34,894 nucleotides of DNA. Origin: Chryseobacterium gregarium DSM 19109. Its GTDB lineage: Bacteria > Bacteroidota > Bacteroidia > Flavobacteriales > Weeksellaceae. A model generated the notes under the pieces. That model ran no database searches. It was not told where the DNA came from and was given only the letters and a program-made list of their open reading frames with translations. The stretch spans positions 1 through 34,894 of the forward strand of contig NZ_AUMU01000021.1 of assembly GCF_000430845.1 (NCBI RefSeq). Direction: 5' to 3'. Below are positions 22,969 through 32,308 of this stretch, one piece after another (position 1 is the stretch's first letter; each line of letters begins with the position of its first letter). Made by a program: the position numbers and the translations under genes.

Positions 22969-23739
22969 TTAAGATAACATATCTGGAGTCTGAGCGAAAA
23001 AGTAAGGCCGCAGGATGTCTTCAAAATTATATAATCCTTTCAGTTTGCTTTTAAGGTTCTCAGCGACAAATAATGCTCCGCTTCCAAATGCTTCCCGTGA
23101 TATGGATTCGTGGACAAGACGAACGGTCTGGTAAGGAAACCCAAATATAACTTCGTGTTTTCCAACGATACCGCCAGCCCTGACAGAATTGATGCTTTCT
23201 GTTTCTATATCCAAAGTTTCCGCAATTTTCATTGCTGTTCCCGACACGCCTGATTTGGATTTGAAGTGTTCCTCGACCACTTCAATATCAACACCAGGCG
23301 CTATATTTTTTAAGAGCGATGCCGCAAAGAGCAGGTAGTTGACGCCTAATGTGATGTTAGGCGACCAAAACACCACAGTGTCCCTTGCAAGTTCTTTCAG
23401 AACTTTGATCTCATTTTCTCCGTAATGCGAAATGGCTGAGATGATCTTGATCTTTTTACGGGCTGCGAACTTGCCATAAATATGGATGCTTTCTTCGTTG
23501 GAAAAATCAATAACAAAGTCTACAGGATGATCCTCAAGTAATGTTTCAATGTCCGTGCTGCTTTGAGAATAGATCAATGCATCATCCGATGAAGATATTC
23601 CAAGAATATCTTTTGCAGAAAGCTTATTCAGCGTATCAGTTTTCCTCAGAACCCATTCCAGTGAAAAATCCTTGTGCTGAAGAATAACATTCGCTACCGC
23701 TTTACCTGCCTTCCCAAATCCTAATAATCCTATTTTCAT
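22969..23739 (-). CDS. Divergent 4-hydroxy-tetrahydrodipicolinate reductase (DapB) homologue (256 aa)
   Basis: The N-terminus MKIGLLGFGKAGKAVANVIL is a Rossmann GxGxxG, DFVIDFSNEES matches the DapB NAD(P) region, and WSPNITLGVNYLLFAASLL corresponds to the SPNxSxGVN motif. At the catalytic signature (E. coli HHRHKVDAPSGTA) this protein reads HFKSKSGVSGTA: His158 and a Lys remain, the second His is Phe, DAP is changed and one residue is missing. It may act on another substrate than the lysine-pathway intermediate. The ATG at 23739 is chosen because the frame upstream to 23826 is low complexity. It sits alone in an ion-stress island, not with lysine genes. Confidence 0.8.
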   Translation of the reverse strand: MKIGLLGFGKAGKAVANVILQHKDFSLEWVLRKTDTLNKLSAKDILGISSSDDALIYSQSSTDIETLLEDHPVDFVIDFSNEESIHIYGKFAARKKIKIISAISHYGENEIKVLKELARDTVVFWSPNITLGVNYLLFAASLLKNIAPGVDIEVVEEHFKSKSGVSGTAMKIAETLDIETESINSVRAGGIVGKHEVIFGFPYQTVRLVHESISREAFGSGALFVAENLKSKLKGLYNFEDILRPYFFAQTPDMLS

Positions 23740-23890
23740 AATTACAATTTTTATATTTTTAATTGATGATTTCGAATAATTGACCGTAGTAAGATACAAA
23801 AAAAATGAAATATCGTTTTCTACCATACTTTTAGCATATAGATCTTATTGATTTCGCAGATATAGAGATGCCTATCCCATAAGCTTTTGG

Positions 23891-23898
23891 TATATTTG
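23891..23898 (+). promoter_or_regulatory. -7 element (TATATTTG) before the ClC gene
   Basis: TATATTTG matches the consensus and lies 64 bp before the GTG start at 23963. The -33 element is not evident at the expected spacing. Confidence 0.45.
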
Positions 23899-23962
23899 CA
23901 ATAACCCTAAAAATTGCGTATTCTAATCAAGATCCTAGCGCAAATAAAAGCGATTATAGTAA

Positions 23963-25810
23963 GTGAATATCAACAATAAAAAGAGATATATAAGTTTTCT
24001 CAGGTTCAAGAGAGACTTCCAAAAATATGGACTTGAAAAGGCCCGCAGCTATGAATTGATCCTCCACTGGCTCAACAACAGGCTCAGCCGCAGTCAGTTT
24101 TTACTTCTCTCCGGAATTCTAGTGGGCTGTACAGCAGGTCTGGCTGGTGTTCTGCTGAAAACAATAGTACACAATATCCATTTCTTTATCACGAACAAGG
24201 TTCATTTTGAATATCAGATCCTGTTCTATATCATTTTTCCGTTTTTGGGAATCGTATTGACAACCAGCATCGTGTTGACGATATTCAAAGGACAGGACAG
24301 AAAAGGGATAGGCGCCATATTGTATGAGATCGCTCAGAATTCGAGTATCGTCTCTTCCGTGAAGACCTATTCCCAAATTGTCCAAAGTGCAATAACCGTA
24401 GGTCTCGGAGGATCTGCCGGTTTAGAAAGCCCTATCGCTGTGACTGGTGCGGCCATTGGTTCTAATTACGCGCAGACCTACCGCCTGAATTACAAGGAAC
24501 GAACACTACTTTTGGCAGCCGGAGCCACAGCTGGTGTTGCCTCGGCTTTCAACGCTCCTATCGCAGGGGTCATGTTTGCCTTTGAAATCCTACTGACAGG
24601 CGTGGTCTTTACGGATTTTATCCCGCTGGTAGTTGCTGCGGTATGTGGTAGCCTCTTATCCAGAATTCTGCTTCAGGAAGATATCCTTTTTAGGTTCCAT
24701 ACCAGAGAAGCATTTGATTACAGGAATCTTCCCTACTATCTTATATTAGGTATTGTCACAGGGCTGTATGCAAGATATTTTTTAATGGTTTCCCAAAAGG
24801 TAGAGCATTTTATCAAAGGTCTGAAAATGTCCAGATTGCGGAAGGCAATGCTGGGCGGTGCGATCCTATCGTTACTCTGCGTGCTTTTTCCGCCACTGTT
24901 CGGAGAAGGTTATGACACGGTCAAGGCCTTTACCAATGGTAATACCAACTCAATCATTGAAAACAGTCTCTTTAGATATTTTGACATCAAAGAATGGACG
25001 ATCATTGTATTTCTAATTTGTGTATGTCTGTTAAAGGCTTTTGCAACATCTTTCACCATTTTCAGCGGCGGAAATGGAGGTAATTTTGCACCATCACTTT
25101 TTGCAGGAGGAACCGTCGGATTTTTATTTGCCGTAATCTGCCAGCAGATCGGCTTTAAGGACGTTCCTGTATCAAACTTAGTTCTGGTAGGAATGGCCGG
25201 TGCAATGAGCGGTGTTCTTTACGCCCCGCTAACTGCCATATTTCTCATTGCTGAGTCCAGTTTTGGATACGACCTTTTTATACCTTTGATGATCGTTTCA
25301 GTGATCTCTTACCTCATTGCAAAATGGTTTTCACCGATATCCCCAGAACTAAAATCTTTGGCCGACCAGGGTAAGATTTTCACGAATCAGCATGACGAGA
25401 ATCTTCTTTTCTCACTCCATACAGAAGATTTTATTGACAGATATTCCCAAACCATTAATGAAAATGCTTCAATAGAAGAATTGTCTGATCTAGTTAAGAA
25501 CGGGAACAAGAATTTTTTCGCAGTTATCGATGATCATAAAAAGTTAAGAGGTATTCTAACGTTAGACGATATCAGACCTTATTTTTTCAATGATGAAAAT
25601 GATTTGACCCTTACGATAACAAAAATAATGAGAGCCCCGGCTGCATTCATCCATCCCGACGATAAGCCGAGAGAGATCCTCCAGATCTTTGACAACACTG
25701 GTACGTGGAGCTTGCCTGTCGTCGATCAGCAGAATATCTTCCTTGGGTTTATTTCGAAATCATCGATTTTAATGAGTTACAGGCAGTTGCTGAAAGGATA
25801 CTCCAATTAA
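23963..25810 (+). CDS. ClC-family chloride channel/antiporter with CBS domains (615 aa)
   Basis: The membrane part (about 35-455) shows the ClC filter motifs: VGLGGSAGLESP with the gating Glu155, AGVASAFNAPIAGVMFAFE and SGGNGGNFAPSLFAGG (GxFxP). The C-terminal 130 residues form a pair of CBS domains (SIEELSDLVKNGNKNFFAVI ... RGILTLDDIRPYF; DKPREILQIFDNTGTWSLPV), which often bind adenine nucleotides and gate transport. Cl-/H+ exchange or Cl- flow would balance charge for the antiporters nearby. The start is GTG; no ATG is nearby in frame. Confidence 0.94.
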   Translation: MNINNKKRYISFLRFKRDFQKYGLEKARSYELILHWLNNRLSRSQFLLLSGILVGCTAGLAGVLLKTIVHNIHFFITNKVHFEYQILFYIIFPFLGIVLTTSIVLTIFKGQDRKGIGAILYEIAQNSSIVSSVKTYSQIVQSAITVGLGGSAGLESPIAVTGAAIGSNYAQTYRLNYKERTLLLAAGATAGVASAFNAPIAGVMFAFEILLTGVVFTDFIPLVVAAVCGSLLSRILLQEDILFRFHTREAFDYRNLPYYLILGIVTGLYARYFLMVSQKVEHFIKGLKMSRLRKAMLGGAILSLLCVLFPPLFGEGYDTVKAFTNGNTNSIIENSLFRYFDIKEWTIIVFLICVCLLKAFATSFTIFSGGNGGNFAPSLFAGGTVGFLFAVICQQIGFKDVPVSNLVLVGMAGAMSGVLYAPLTAIFLIAESSFGYDLFIPLMIVSVISYLIAKWFSPISPELKSLADQGKIFTNQHDENLLFSLHTEDFIDRYSQTINENASIEELSDLVKNGNKNFFAVIDDHKKLRGILTLDDIRPYFFNDENDLTLTITKIMRAPAAFIHPDDKPREILQIFDNTGTWSLPVVDQQNIFLGFISKSSILMSYRQLLKGYSN

Positions 25811-25896
25811 ACATTACTATCAAAAGAATCTAAAATTATGTACCTATTAATAGACAATTGGAGTAGGAATGAATTTTGTTATGATTGAGAAAAAAA

Positions 25897-26040
25897 ATGG
25901 AAGGAAAGCAATTATTTAATTACGAAGACAGCGAAAATAAAGATAATTCAGCTGAAGACAAACAAAAACCTGATGTCAATATTTTTCTAAAAGTCATTCA
26001 AATTATATTGAGCATCATCTTAGGCGCAATGCATGTTTAA
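25897..26040 (+). CDS. Small single-span membrane protein (47 aa)
   Basis: The frame begins MEGKQLFNYEDSENKDNSAE, a strongly charged head, and ends in a hydrophobic helix VNIFLKVIQIILSIILGAMHV. The stop overlaps the start of the next gene by 8 bp, which argues for coupled translation. No family is recognised. It may be a small subunit or regulator of the 124-aa membrane protein. Confidence 0.55.
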   Translation: MEGKQLFNYEDSENKDNSAEDKQKPDVNIFLKVIQIILSIILGAMHV

Positions 26041-26407
26041 GAAATTAAATATTTCATATTGGTTTATTGGAGGGCTTATCATTTGGGGAATTATCGCATT
26101 TTTGAGAAGGAATGGAATAATCATACCTCTAATCAATGATCATTTGACTGATCTATACAGTGTCCCTATGTTCAGTTATACGATAATGAAAATCATGAAG
26201 CTCACATATTATCCGGATTGGAGACCGGATCTGAAGTTTTTGCTGGGAGCTGCACTTAATCTGACCATTGTATTTGAAATTATATGTCCGTTACTATCAG
26301 CAAGATATACATCTGATTTTATAGATATTATCTGCTACTTTTCAGGTGCGCTAATATATCATTTAGTATTACAGAGAATTTATTATGTAGATTCAAAATC
26401 ATTATAA
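26033..26407 (+). CDS. Small polytopic membrane protein (124 aa)
   Basis: Three to four membrane segments are visible (YWFIGGLIIWGIIAFL, MFSYTIMKIMKL, FLLGAALNLTIVFEIICPLL, IICYFSGALIYHLVL). The INDHLTDLYSVPMF motif is shared with short Bacteroidota membrane proteins often labelled magnesium/citrate transporter-like, a label I would not rely on. It follows the ClC gene on the same strand and overlaps the 47-aa ORF. Confidence 0.7.
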   Translation: MFKKLNISYWFIGGLIIWGIIAFLRRNGIIIPLINDHLTDLYSVPMFSYTIMKIMKLTYYPDWRPDLKFLLGAALNLTIVFEIICPLLSARYTSDFIDIICYFSGALIYHLVLQRIYYVDSKSL

Positions 26408-26513
26408 TTAAATTCAAGGCCATCAATACGCTAAGGATACGTTACTCTGGTCAGGAACAATATATTTTCTTAAAATGTGAGGTTTTTTTCTGTAGAACCC
26501 TGTATTACTGATC

Positions 26514-27740
26514 CTATGCTTCTCTTTTAAGATATTCCATGACACGCGTCGCCGTAAGGCCATGAATGAAAATTGAAAAGAGGATCGTTAAAGAAACAGC
26601 AGCCCACAATTCATCCTGATGGTCAAAATTATATTTGCTGAAAGCAAATGCAAGATAGAATATCGAACCCATTCCACGGATGCCAAAAAATCCGATCGCC
26701 AGCCTTTCTTTGTTTTTCATTTTTGAGGAACTCAATGCCAGCCATCCAAAGACAGGTCTTACTATTAAAAGGAAAGCTACCGAAAACACAACCATTTTCA
26801 AAGTTATGGGTTCTAGAATACCCATTGCTAAGGCTCCTCCGAAAATAATCAGTAGCAGGCAGACTAGCAGCCTTTCTATCTGATCGGTGAAAGAATGAAG
26901 CGTATCGTGATACTGGTGATCTTTCTCAAAATGTCTTAGTGTAATTGCACATATAAAAACTGCAATAAATCCATAACCATGAAGAATTTCTGTTGTACCA
27001 TACACTAGTAAAGTAGCAGCAACTGCCACCAGACCATCTCTGGTTCTTAGGATCTCATATTTTTTGGACACTCTGAATAACAAAATGCCAATACCTTTGC
27101 CTGATAGAAATCCAATCACAATACCGGCAATTATTCTGTAGATAACATCAAGAGCAAACCACTCTAAAAAGCTGCTTTCTTTGCCTGTGAACATAAGACC
27201 AATAGTAATGGCAAGCCATGTAAATGGGAAAGCTACTCCGTCATTGAGGCCTGCCTCTGACGTGAGCGCAAATTTAGTCTCTGATTTCATTCCCTCATTT
27301 GGAGGTCCCACCTGTACATCCGATGCGAGGACAGGATCCGTTGGAGCAAGAACAGCACCAAGAAGTACTGCCGACGCAAGACCGAAACCTAAAAGATAAT
27401 AGCCCATCACCGCTGCTACACCAATACACAATAACATGGTAAAACTTACAAGTTTCAACGGGGACGACCAGGTTTTAAAAGAAAATTTCCGGTCGATCTT
27501 GATCCCAGTACCCATAAGCGAAATAATAACAATCAATTCGGTTAAATGAAGCGTCAGGTTTTCATTATTTTGAGGCATTGGGTTTGGCAGAAGATCGGGA
27601 GCCAGCAGATAAAGTGCAAACCCTGTTGCTACATAAAAAATAGAGTACGAGATGCCAGTTTTTTTTGAAATTTTGGGCATCCATGCCACACTGAAAATGG
27701 CAGCGCCGAGTATTACTAAAATAATCAGATATTGATCCAT
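26514..27740 (-). CDS. CPA1-family cation/proton antiporter, first copy (408 aa)
   Basis: The protein has 11-13 membrane spans and the CPA1 motifs VLLGAVLAPTDPVLASDVQV and ALTSEAGLNDGVAFPFTWLA, where Asn-Asp is the ion-binding pair. LAIGFFGIRGMGSIFYLAFA near the C-terminus is also typical. It exchanges Na+ or K+ for H+ at the inner membrane. The cytosolic tail of many CPA1 members is absent. It is on the minus strand and followed at 28090 by a second, different CPA1 protein. Confidence 0.92.
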   Translation of the reverse strand: MDQYLIILVILGAAIFSVAWMPKISKKTGISYSIFYVATGFALYLLAPDLLPNPMPQNNENLTLHLTELIVIISLMGTGIKIDRKFSFKTWSSPLKLVSFTMLLCIGVAAVMGYYLLGFGLASAVLLGAVLAPTDPVLASDVQVGPPNEGMKSETKFALTSEAGLNDGVAFPFTWLAITIGLMFTGKESSFLEWFALDVIYRIIAGIVIGFLSGKGIGILLFRVSKKYEILRTRDGLVAVAATLLVYGTTEILHGYGFIAVFICAITLRHFEKDHQYHDTLHSFTDQIERLLVCLLLIIFGGALAMGILEPITLKMVVFSVAFLLIVRPVFGWLALSSSKMKNKERLAIGFFGIRGMGSIFYLAFAFSKYNFDHQDELWAAVSLTILFSIFIHGLTATRVMEYLKREA

Positions 27741-28089
27741 AGAGGACGTAAATTTATTATTGCTAAAAAGGACTTTTTGAATTGCTATAATATTCAGTAC
27801 GTTTAGGCGAAGCTGTAATACTCAAGCGGCTTGAGGTGAAAATATCAAATATCCCGCCACGGCTTATTTTGCTGTTTTTGAAATTAGAACTCCGGCAGAA
27901 CAATAATTAAAAATTATAATCATTACCTGTTCACCCCTTTATTTTTGTGCTAATAATGTAAAAATGATTAAAGATCAATGTCAGGGCTCATAAAATTGTT
28001 TTGCGGCGCTTACCTGATCTATATTTCGTATTGCGGTCTTCTTAACTTTGCCAATGCTTGCGACAAAGAAAAACCCTTATCAAACCCTG
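27741..28089. other. Intergenic stretch between the two antiporter genes
   Basis: About 350 bp without a supported gene. It contains a perfect 7-bp inverted repeat with a one-base centre (CTCAAGCGGCTTGAG, 27821-27835), a candidate regulator site or small hairpin, and a plus-strand TATTTTTG (27940-27947) with only a 9-codon ORF behind it. The promoter of the first antiporter should lie here; TAAATTTA at about 27746-27753 is the nearest match. Confidence 0.5.
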
Positions 28090-29319
28090 CTATTTCAGCC
28101 TTTTGACTAATTTCCCCAAGGTGAGTCCTTGAACAATTATAGAAAACAGAACAACGATATAGGTAACAGAAACGATCAGATTCCGCTCCATATTTGACGC
28201 CAGAGACAACGCCAATGCTATAGATATGCCACCGCGAAGGCCACCCCAAGTCATTATTAAGAAGGTTTTCTTGGGAAACTCATATTTCAGCTTAAAAATA
28301 TATGAAGGTGCGACCAGGGAAATGAAACGGCTAAGGATGACAATGATTATAACCAACAGCCCAACATACAGAAAGGATAATTCAAACGGGATCACCAATA
28401 GTTCCAAGCCGATCAGTACAAACAGAATGGCATTAAAAATCTCATCCACCATTTCCCAGAATTTATGAATATAGTCACTCGTTTCTTCTGACATAGCTTC
28501 GAGCGCGCCCTTATTCCCTATAAATAATCCTGCCACGACCATAGCAAGTGGACCGGAAAAATGAAAAACCGGTGCAATTGAAATCCCACCCATGACCATG
28601 GCCAAGGTGATCAATACTTCGGTCTGGTAGTGGTCTATTTTCTTTAACATTACAAAACCAACATATCCCAACAGAAGTCCCAATGCAATCCCGCCCAAAA
28701 TCTCTTCTGCGAGCAGGATCACAATATGAGAAGTACTAACCTCATCAAAGCCTTGACTTGCAATACTGAAAAGTGACAAAAACACCACTACACCTACCCC
28801 ATCGTTAAACAAGGATTCACCTGTAATCTTTGTTTCTATTGATTCCGAAATACCTGCTTTTTTCAAAATAGACAGCACAGCTATCGGATCCGTAGGTGAG
28901 ATAAGTGCACCAAAAAGTAAGCAATAGATGAAATCTACCTGTTGGTAAAATACCGGAAGCAAAAAGTAAACAGCGACGGCAACCAATACAGTTGAGATCA
29001 GGATACCGAACGTTGCATAAATGATGATTGCCCATTTTGCCCGGCGAAGTTTTTTCACATCTGTATGTAAAGCACCAGCGAAAAGCAGAAAGCCCAACAT
29101 AAAATCAAGAAGGAAACCTGAGAAATCTATCTGAAGTACCAAATTTTGCATAAACCCTCCCAAAGGCGAAATTGCACCAAGCATCAGAATAAATAAAGAT
29201 AGAACCAATGCCAAAATCATCAGCCCGATGGTAGAAGGCAGTTTAAGAAATCGGATATTGAAGTAAGCTAATGCGGCAGACAATACTATAATCAGAGAGA
29301 TAAGTTCCAGCATTCCCAT
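28090..29319 (-). CDS. CPA1-family Na+/H+ antiporter, second copy (409 aa)
   Basis: The membrane core has LLFGALISPTDPIAVLSILK and TGESLFNDGVGVVVFLSLFS, the two half-site motifs of bacterial NhaP-type CPA1 antiporters, with Asn-Asp as the ion pair. MTWGGLRGGISIALALSLAS is the conserved C-terminal motif. It differs strongly from the copy at 26514, so the two are not a recent duplication and may differ in ion or pH range. It lies 71 bp downstream of the DUF2254 gene on the same strand, possibly one operon. Confidence 0.93.
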   Translation of the reverse strand: MGMLELISLIIVLSAALAYFNIRFLKLPSTIGLMILALVLSLFILMLGAISPLGGFMQNLVLQIDFSGFLLDFMLGFLLFAGALHTDVKKLRRAKWAIIIYATFGILISTVLVAVAVYFLLPVFYQQVDFIYCLLFGALISPTDPIAVLSILKKAGISESIETKITGESLFNDGVGVVVFLSLFSIASQGFDEVSTSHIVILLAEEILGGIALGLLLGYVGFVMLKKIDHYQTEVLITLAMVMGGISIAPVFHFSGPLAMVVAGLFIGNKGALEAMSEETSDYIHKFWEMVDEIFNAILFVLIGLELLVIPFELSFLYVGLLVIIIVILSRFISLVAPSYIFKLKYEFPKKTFLIMTWGGLRGGISIALALSLASNMERNLIVSVTYIVVLFSIIVQGLTLGKLVKRLK

Positions 29320-29390
29320 AATTTTACTGTTTTTAAATTAATCTTTGTTTCAGTATTATTTATCATATGACAGCGCCATAAAAGCAACAC

Positions 29391-30623
29391 TTAGCTTGCG
29401 TTTAGATCCATTTTAAGTTTTACAGTTTCCACAACGGTCAGCAGTTCACTTACTTCTTTTATATTTTGCAACGTATGCAACTGCACAAGTATGTGATACA
29501 TCTCATTCACCAAAAGACGATCTCCTTTGCCATAGTCCCAGATGGGATAGACATAATCATTTAGAAGATCACTGAATGAACGTTCTTTCGTACGCACTCT
29601 TATGACTCCATTATCATCCTTAATTTGATTTGACGGCGTGTTTTCTAAGCGGAACGCTAATAGCTGACTTAACGACTGCAGACTCAAAACAGCAGTTCCC
29701 GGATCATTTATTCCCGGACTCAGTGCCCTCACAGCTACTTCCATTAATTGTCTAAAGCCGTAGTGGTATGAAGAATCGATATTCTGACCTCGATGGATAT
29801 CTATCAGACTATTAAGCTCACTCTGTACCTCTTCAGATATTTCCCTATTGACGACCAAGAATGGCAAATCTTTTAAAATGAATGTCCCGACCGAGTAATT
29901 AAAAGATATTACCAAATCCTCTCTCTCACATATACTCAATAGACCTTCGCGCAAAAATCCCTGAAATATACCTGATTTGTAAGAATTGACCGACACCTGT
30001 TTTTCTGTAAACAATTCTGGACTGTAGTCAGAATCTTCTCTGATACAAATCTCTTCTAATGACTGTTTTGTGGCATCATAGATCTGGTGAATAATGGTGT
30101 CATATTTTACTGATTGTGTGACGTAATGAAGAAAATATATAAATAAAAAAATATCGACTACAGTTAGGGCGATCAGAAAGTACGTGCTGATTGCAGGCAC
30201 ATAAATACCTGAATTAATATCCCTAATTGTACTGAGTAAAAATAGCGCATAAACGATTGTCCCAATGTAAAAACCTAGTATGGTCTGCTGAAAACGATTT
30301 CCTATAAGTTTGTCAAGAATACGATTGCTCATTTGGGAAGCTGCCTGATTTAACAGGATCATCACCATACTGAAACTGAAGACAGTGAGCGATATGACTC
30401 CCCCGGTTATCGTTGAAATAATAGTTCTTGCGGTGCTGGCATCTTTTAAGGTCAGCCAATGTGCATTACTTTTGATTGCTTTCCCCGTTTCAGAGAAATC
30501 AAACTGCACCATCAAAAATGAAAGCAGTAAAAAGCCAATTGCTACTGTTCCCGGAATAAATGCAATGCTTGTGGTAATATTTTTATATAAAATTCTCAGA
30601 TTTTTAAGTGCTTTTTTATTCAT
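29391..30623 (-). CDS. DUF2254 membrane protein (410 aa)
   Basis: Four membrane segments in the first half (FIPGTVAIGFLLLSFLMVQF, IISTITGGVISLTVFSFSMV, ILGFYIGTIVYALFLLSTI, FLIALTVVDIFLFIYFLHYV) are followed by a cytosolic domain with FRQLMEVAVRALSPGINDPG TAVLSL, the DUF2254 signature. Function is unknown. ATG 30623 fits the family start better than the upstream frame to 30656. It precedes the second CPA1 gene and probably shares its transcript. Confidence 0.88.
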   Translation of the reverse strand: MNKKALKNLRILYKNITTSIAFIPGTVAIGFLLLSFLMVQFDFSETGKAIKSNAHWLTLKDASTARTIISTITGGVISLTVFSFSMVMILLNQAASQMSNRILDKLIGNRFQQTILGFYIGTIVYALFLLSTIRDINSGIYVPAISTYFLIALTVVDIFLFIYFLHYVTQSVKYDTIIHQIYDATKQSLEEICIREDSDYSPELFTEKQVSVNSYKSGIFQGFLREGLLSICEREDLVISFNYSVGTFILKDLPFLVVNREISEEVQSELNSLIDIHRGQNIDSSYHYGFRQLMEVAVRALSPGINDPGTAVLSLQSLSQLLAFRLENTPSNQIKDDNGVIRVRTKERSFSDLLNDYVYPIWDYGKGDRLLVNEMYHILVQLHTLQNIKEVSELLTVVETVKLKMDLNAS

Positions 30624-30941
30624 AATATAAGTTGGATGACAATTGATTAATGACATTCTACCTTGGTGTGATAGAAATTATAATTATATCCCTTACACGT
30701 TTTACGCTAATATTGAACCAGTAACCTTTGTAAAAGTAACCGCTCTTACATTATCTTTTTTCAGAACGCATCTCATTAGCAGAAACCGTTAAAGTAGTTA
30801 TCAAATATACAGTTTTCAGTTTCATTCATTCTTAAAATCTTGCCTATAAATTATACCACTTTCACAGCATTTTCTAACATACATTACTATAAACATTAGC
30901 GAACTTTGCAAATCAATATACTGATGTAAATACCATTTCAA
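30624..30941. other. Divergent promoter region between DUF2254 and USP genes
   Basis: The 318 bp drive the DUF2254 gene leftwards and the USP operon rightwards. Before the USP start lies CGAACTTTG (around 30901), a weak -7 match. No clear operator or hairpin was seen. Confidence 0.5.
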
Positions 30942-31850
30942 ATGCAAAATTCGATCAATACAATTCTTTTAACCACCGACTTCACAGAAAAATCGCAGAA
31001 TGCATTGTTGATGGCATTGAATATCGCGTCAAGGCATCACTCACGCTTGATTGTATTGCATAACATTGATAATTTTTTTGTGATCGACAAGACCGGAAAA
31101 CAATTATTGGGTGCCGATGTTGTAAAAGACAATGTGCAAAGAGCCGAAAATACTTTGCGTCAAATGGAAATATCCCTGAAGGCTCAGTATCCAACATTGA
31201 TCATTGAAACCATCCTTAAAAATGATAGTCTTATACATGGCATTAACGAAGTCATCGAAGATCAGGATGTGGACCTTGTGGTCTGCGCTACATCTGGAAA
31301 ACAAAACTTTGTTCAGGTCATTGTTGGTTCATTATCTTACGAGATCCTGACGGGTTCAAACACTTCCGTACTTTTAGTTCCGGAAAGTTGCAAAAAATAT
31401 ACATTTGAAAAAATACTTGTTCCGGTAAGGGTACTGGACGATCTTTCAGATAAGATAGATCTTTCGTTAACCATTGCCGAAAAGAATAAAGGCATCATTA
31501 ATCTTTTAGGGATCAGCGATCAGGAAGACGTCAGTAAAATTAAAAGTGCCTATCTGGAAGTAAAGAGAACACTTGAAGAAATTTCGCAGGAATATAGATC
31601 TCAGTTTGTTATGACCGGCGAAAAGGCAATACAGATCTCAGAACATTCCAAGGATGACGAAGCAGATATTATCATTCTCAACTACCGGGATGAAAACAGC
31701 TGGAAATCATTTTTCCTTGAAAACTTCTTCAAACAAATAATCAACAACACGGAAATTCCTTTATTTTTTCTAAAGAATAAATATGAAAAGAAGCAAAGTC
31801 TGTCAAATGCCAATGTCGGTTATGATATCACGCTTCCGCATCCGGGATAA
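30942..31850 (+). CDS. Tandem universal stress protein (302 aa)
   Basis: Two UspA domains are visible. The first (1-145) starts INTILLTTDFTEKSQNALLM and has DLVVCATSGKQNFVQVIVGS LSYEIL, a variant of the Gly-rich ATP loop, ending VLLVPES. The second (about 150-285) starts FEKILVPVRVLDDLSDKIDL but lacks a clear Gly-rich loop, so it may not bind nucleotide. It is the first gene of a three-gene operon with GNAT and racemase genes spaced 10 and 1 bp. Confidence 0.9.
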   Translation: MQNSINTILLTTDFTEKSQNALLMALNIASRHHSRLIVLHNIDNFFVIDKTGKQLLGADVVKDNVQRAENTLRQMEISLKAQYPTLIIETILKNDSLIHGINEVIEDQDVDLVVCATSGKQNFVQVIVGSLSYEILTGSNTSVLLVPESCKKYTFEKILVPVRVLDDLSDKIDLSLTIAEKNKGIINLLGISDQEDVSKIKSAYLEVKRTLEEISQEYRSQFVMTGEKAIQISEHSKDDEADIIILNYRDENSWKSFFLENFFKQIINNTEIPLFFLKNKYEKKQSLSNANVGYDITLPHPG

Positions 31851-31860
31851 AATCAATTTT

Positions 31861-32307
31861 ATGATCACAATACAAAAATATTCAGAAAAAGATAAAATAG
31901 AAGAAAATCAGAAGGAAGAGATTGTAAATTTTCTCTTTGAACATCTGGAACAATATGGCGATCCACAAGGCGAAATTGCTTCAGCAGTCAACTATTCCTT
32001 AGGCCATCAAAACAAACCGGGCGGAACCATTGTCACGGCTACAGACCAAAACAGTCAAAGACTTGTGGGAGCAGTCGTCTTGAACAAAACTGGAATGGGC
32101 GGTTATATCCCTGAAAACATACTTGTCTATATCGCAACCGATAAGCAATTGCGCGGACAGGGAATTGGCAAACTTCTCATGCAAAACGCCATTGACTCTT
32201 GTGAGGGGGACATCGCGCTCCATTGTGAACCTGAAAATCCTGCCATGCAGCTTTACAAAAAATTAGGTTTCACAAGCAAGTACCTTGAAATGCGATTAAA
32301 AAAATAA
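31861..32307 (+). CDS. GNAT-family N-acetyltransferase (148 aa)
   Basis: The acetyl-CoA loop is IATDKQLRGQGIGKLLMQNA (Q/RxxGxG/A), followed by CEPENPAMQLYKKLGF, the usual C-terminal GNAT half. The ATG at 31861 is preferred to the frame opened at 31783, which would overlap the USP gene by 68 bp. The substrate is unknown. It is 1 bp from the next gene, an ornithine-racemase homologue, so an amino acid substrate is plausible. Confidence 0.9.
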   Translation: MITIQKYSEKDKIEENQKEEIVNFLFEHLEQYGDPQGEIASAVNYSLGHQNKPGGTIVTATDQNSQRLVGAVVLNKTGMGGYIPENILVYIATDKQLRGQGIGKLLMQNAIDSCEGDIALHCEPENPAMQLYKKLGFTSKYLEMRLKK

Positions 32308-32308
32308 A

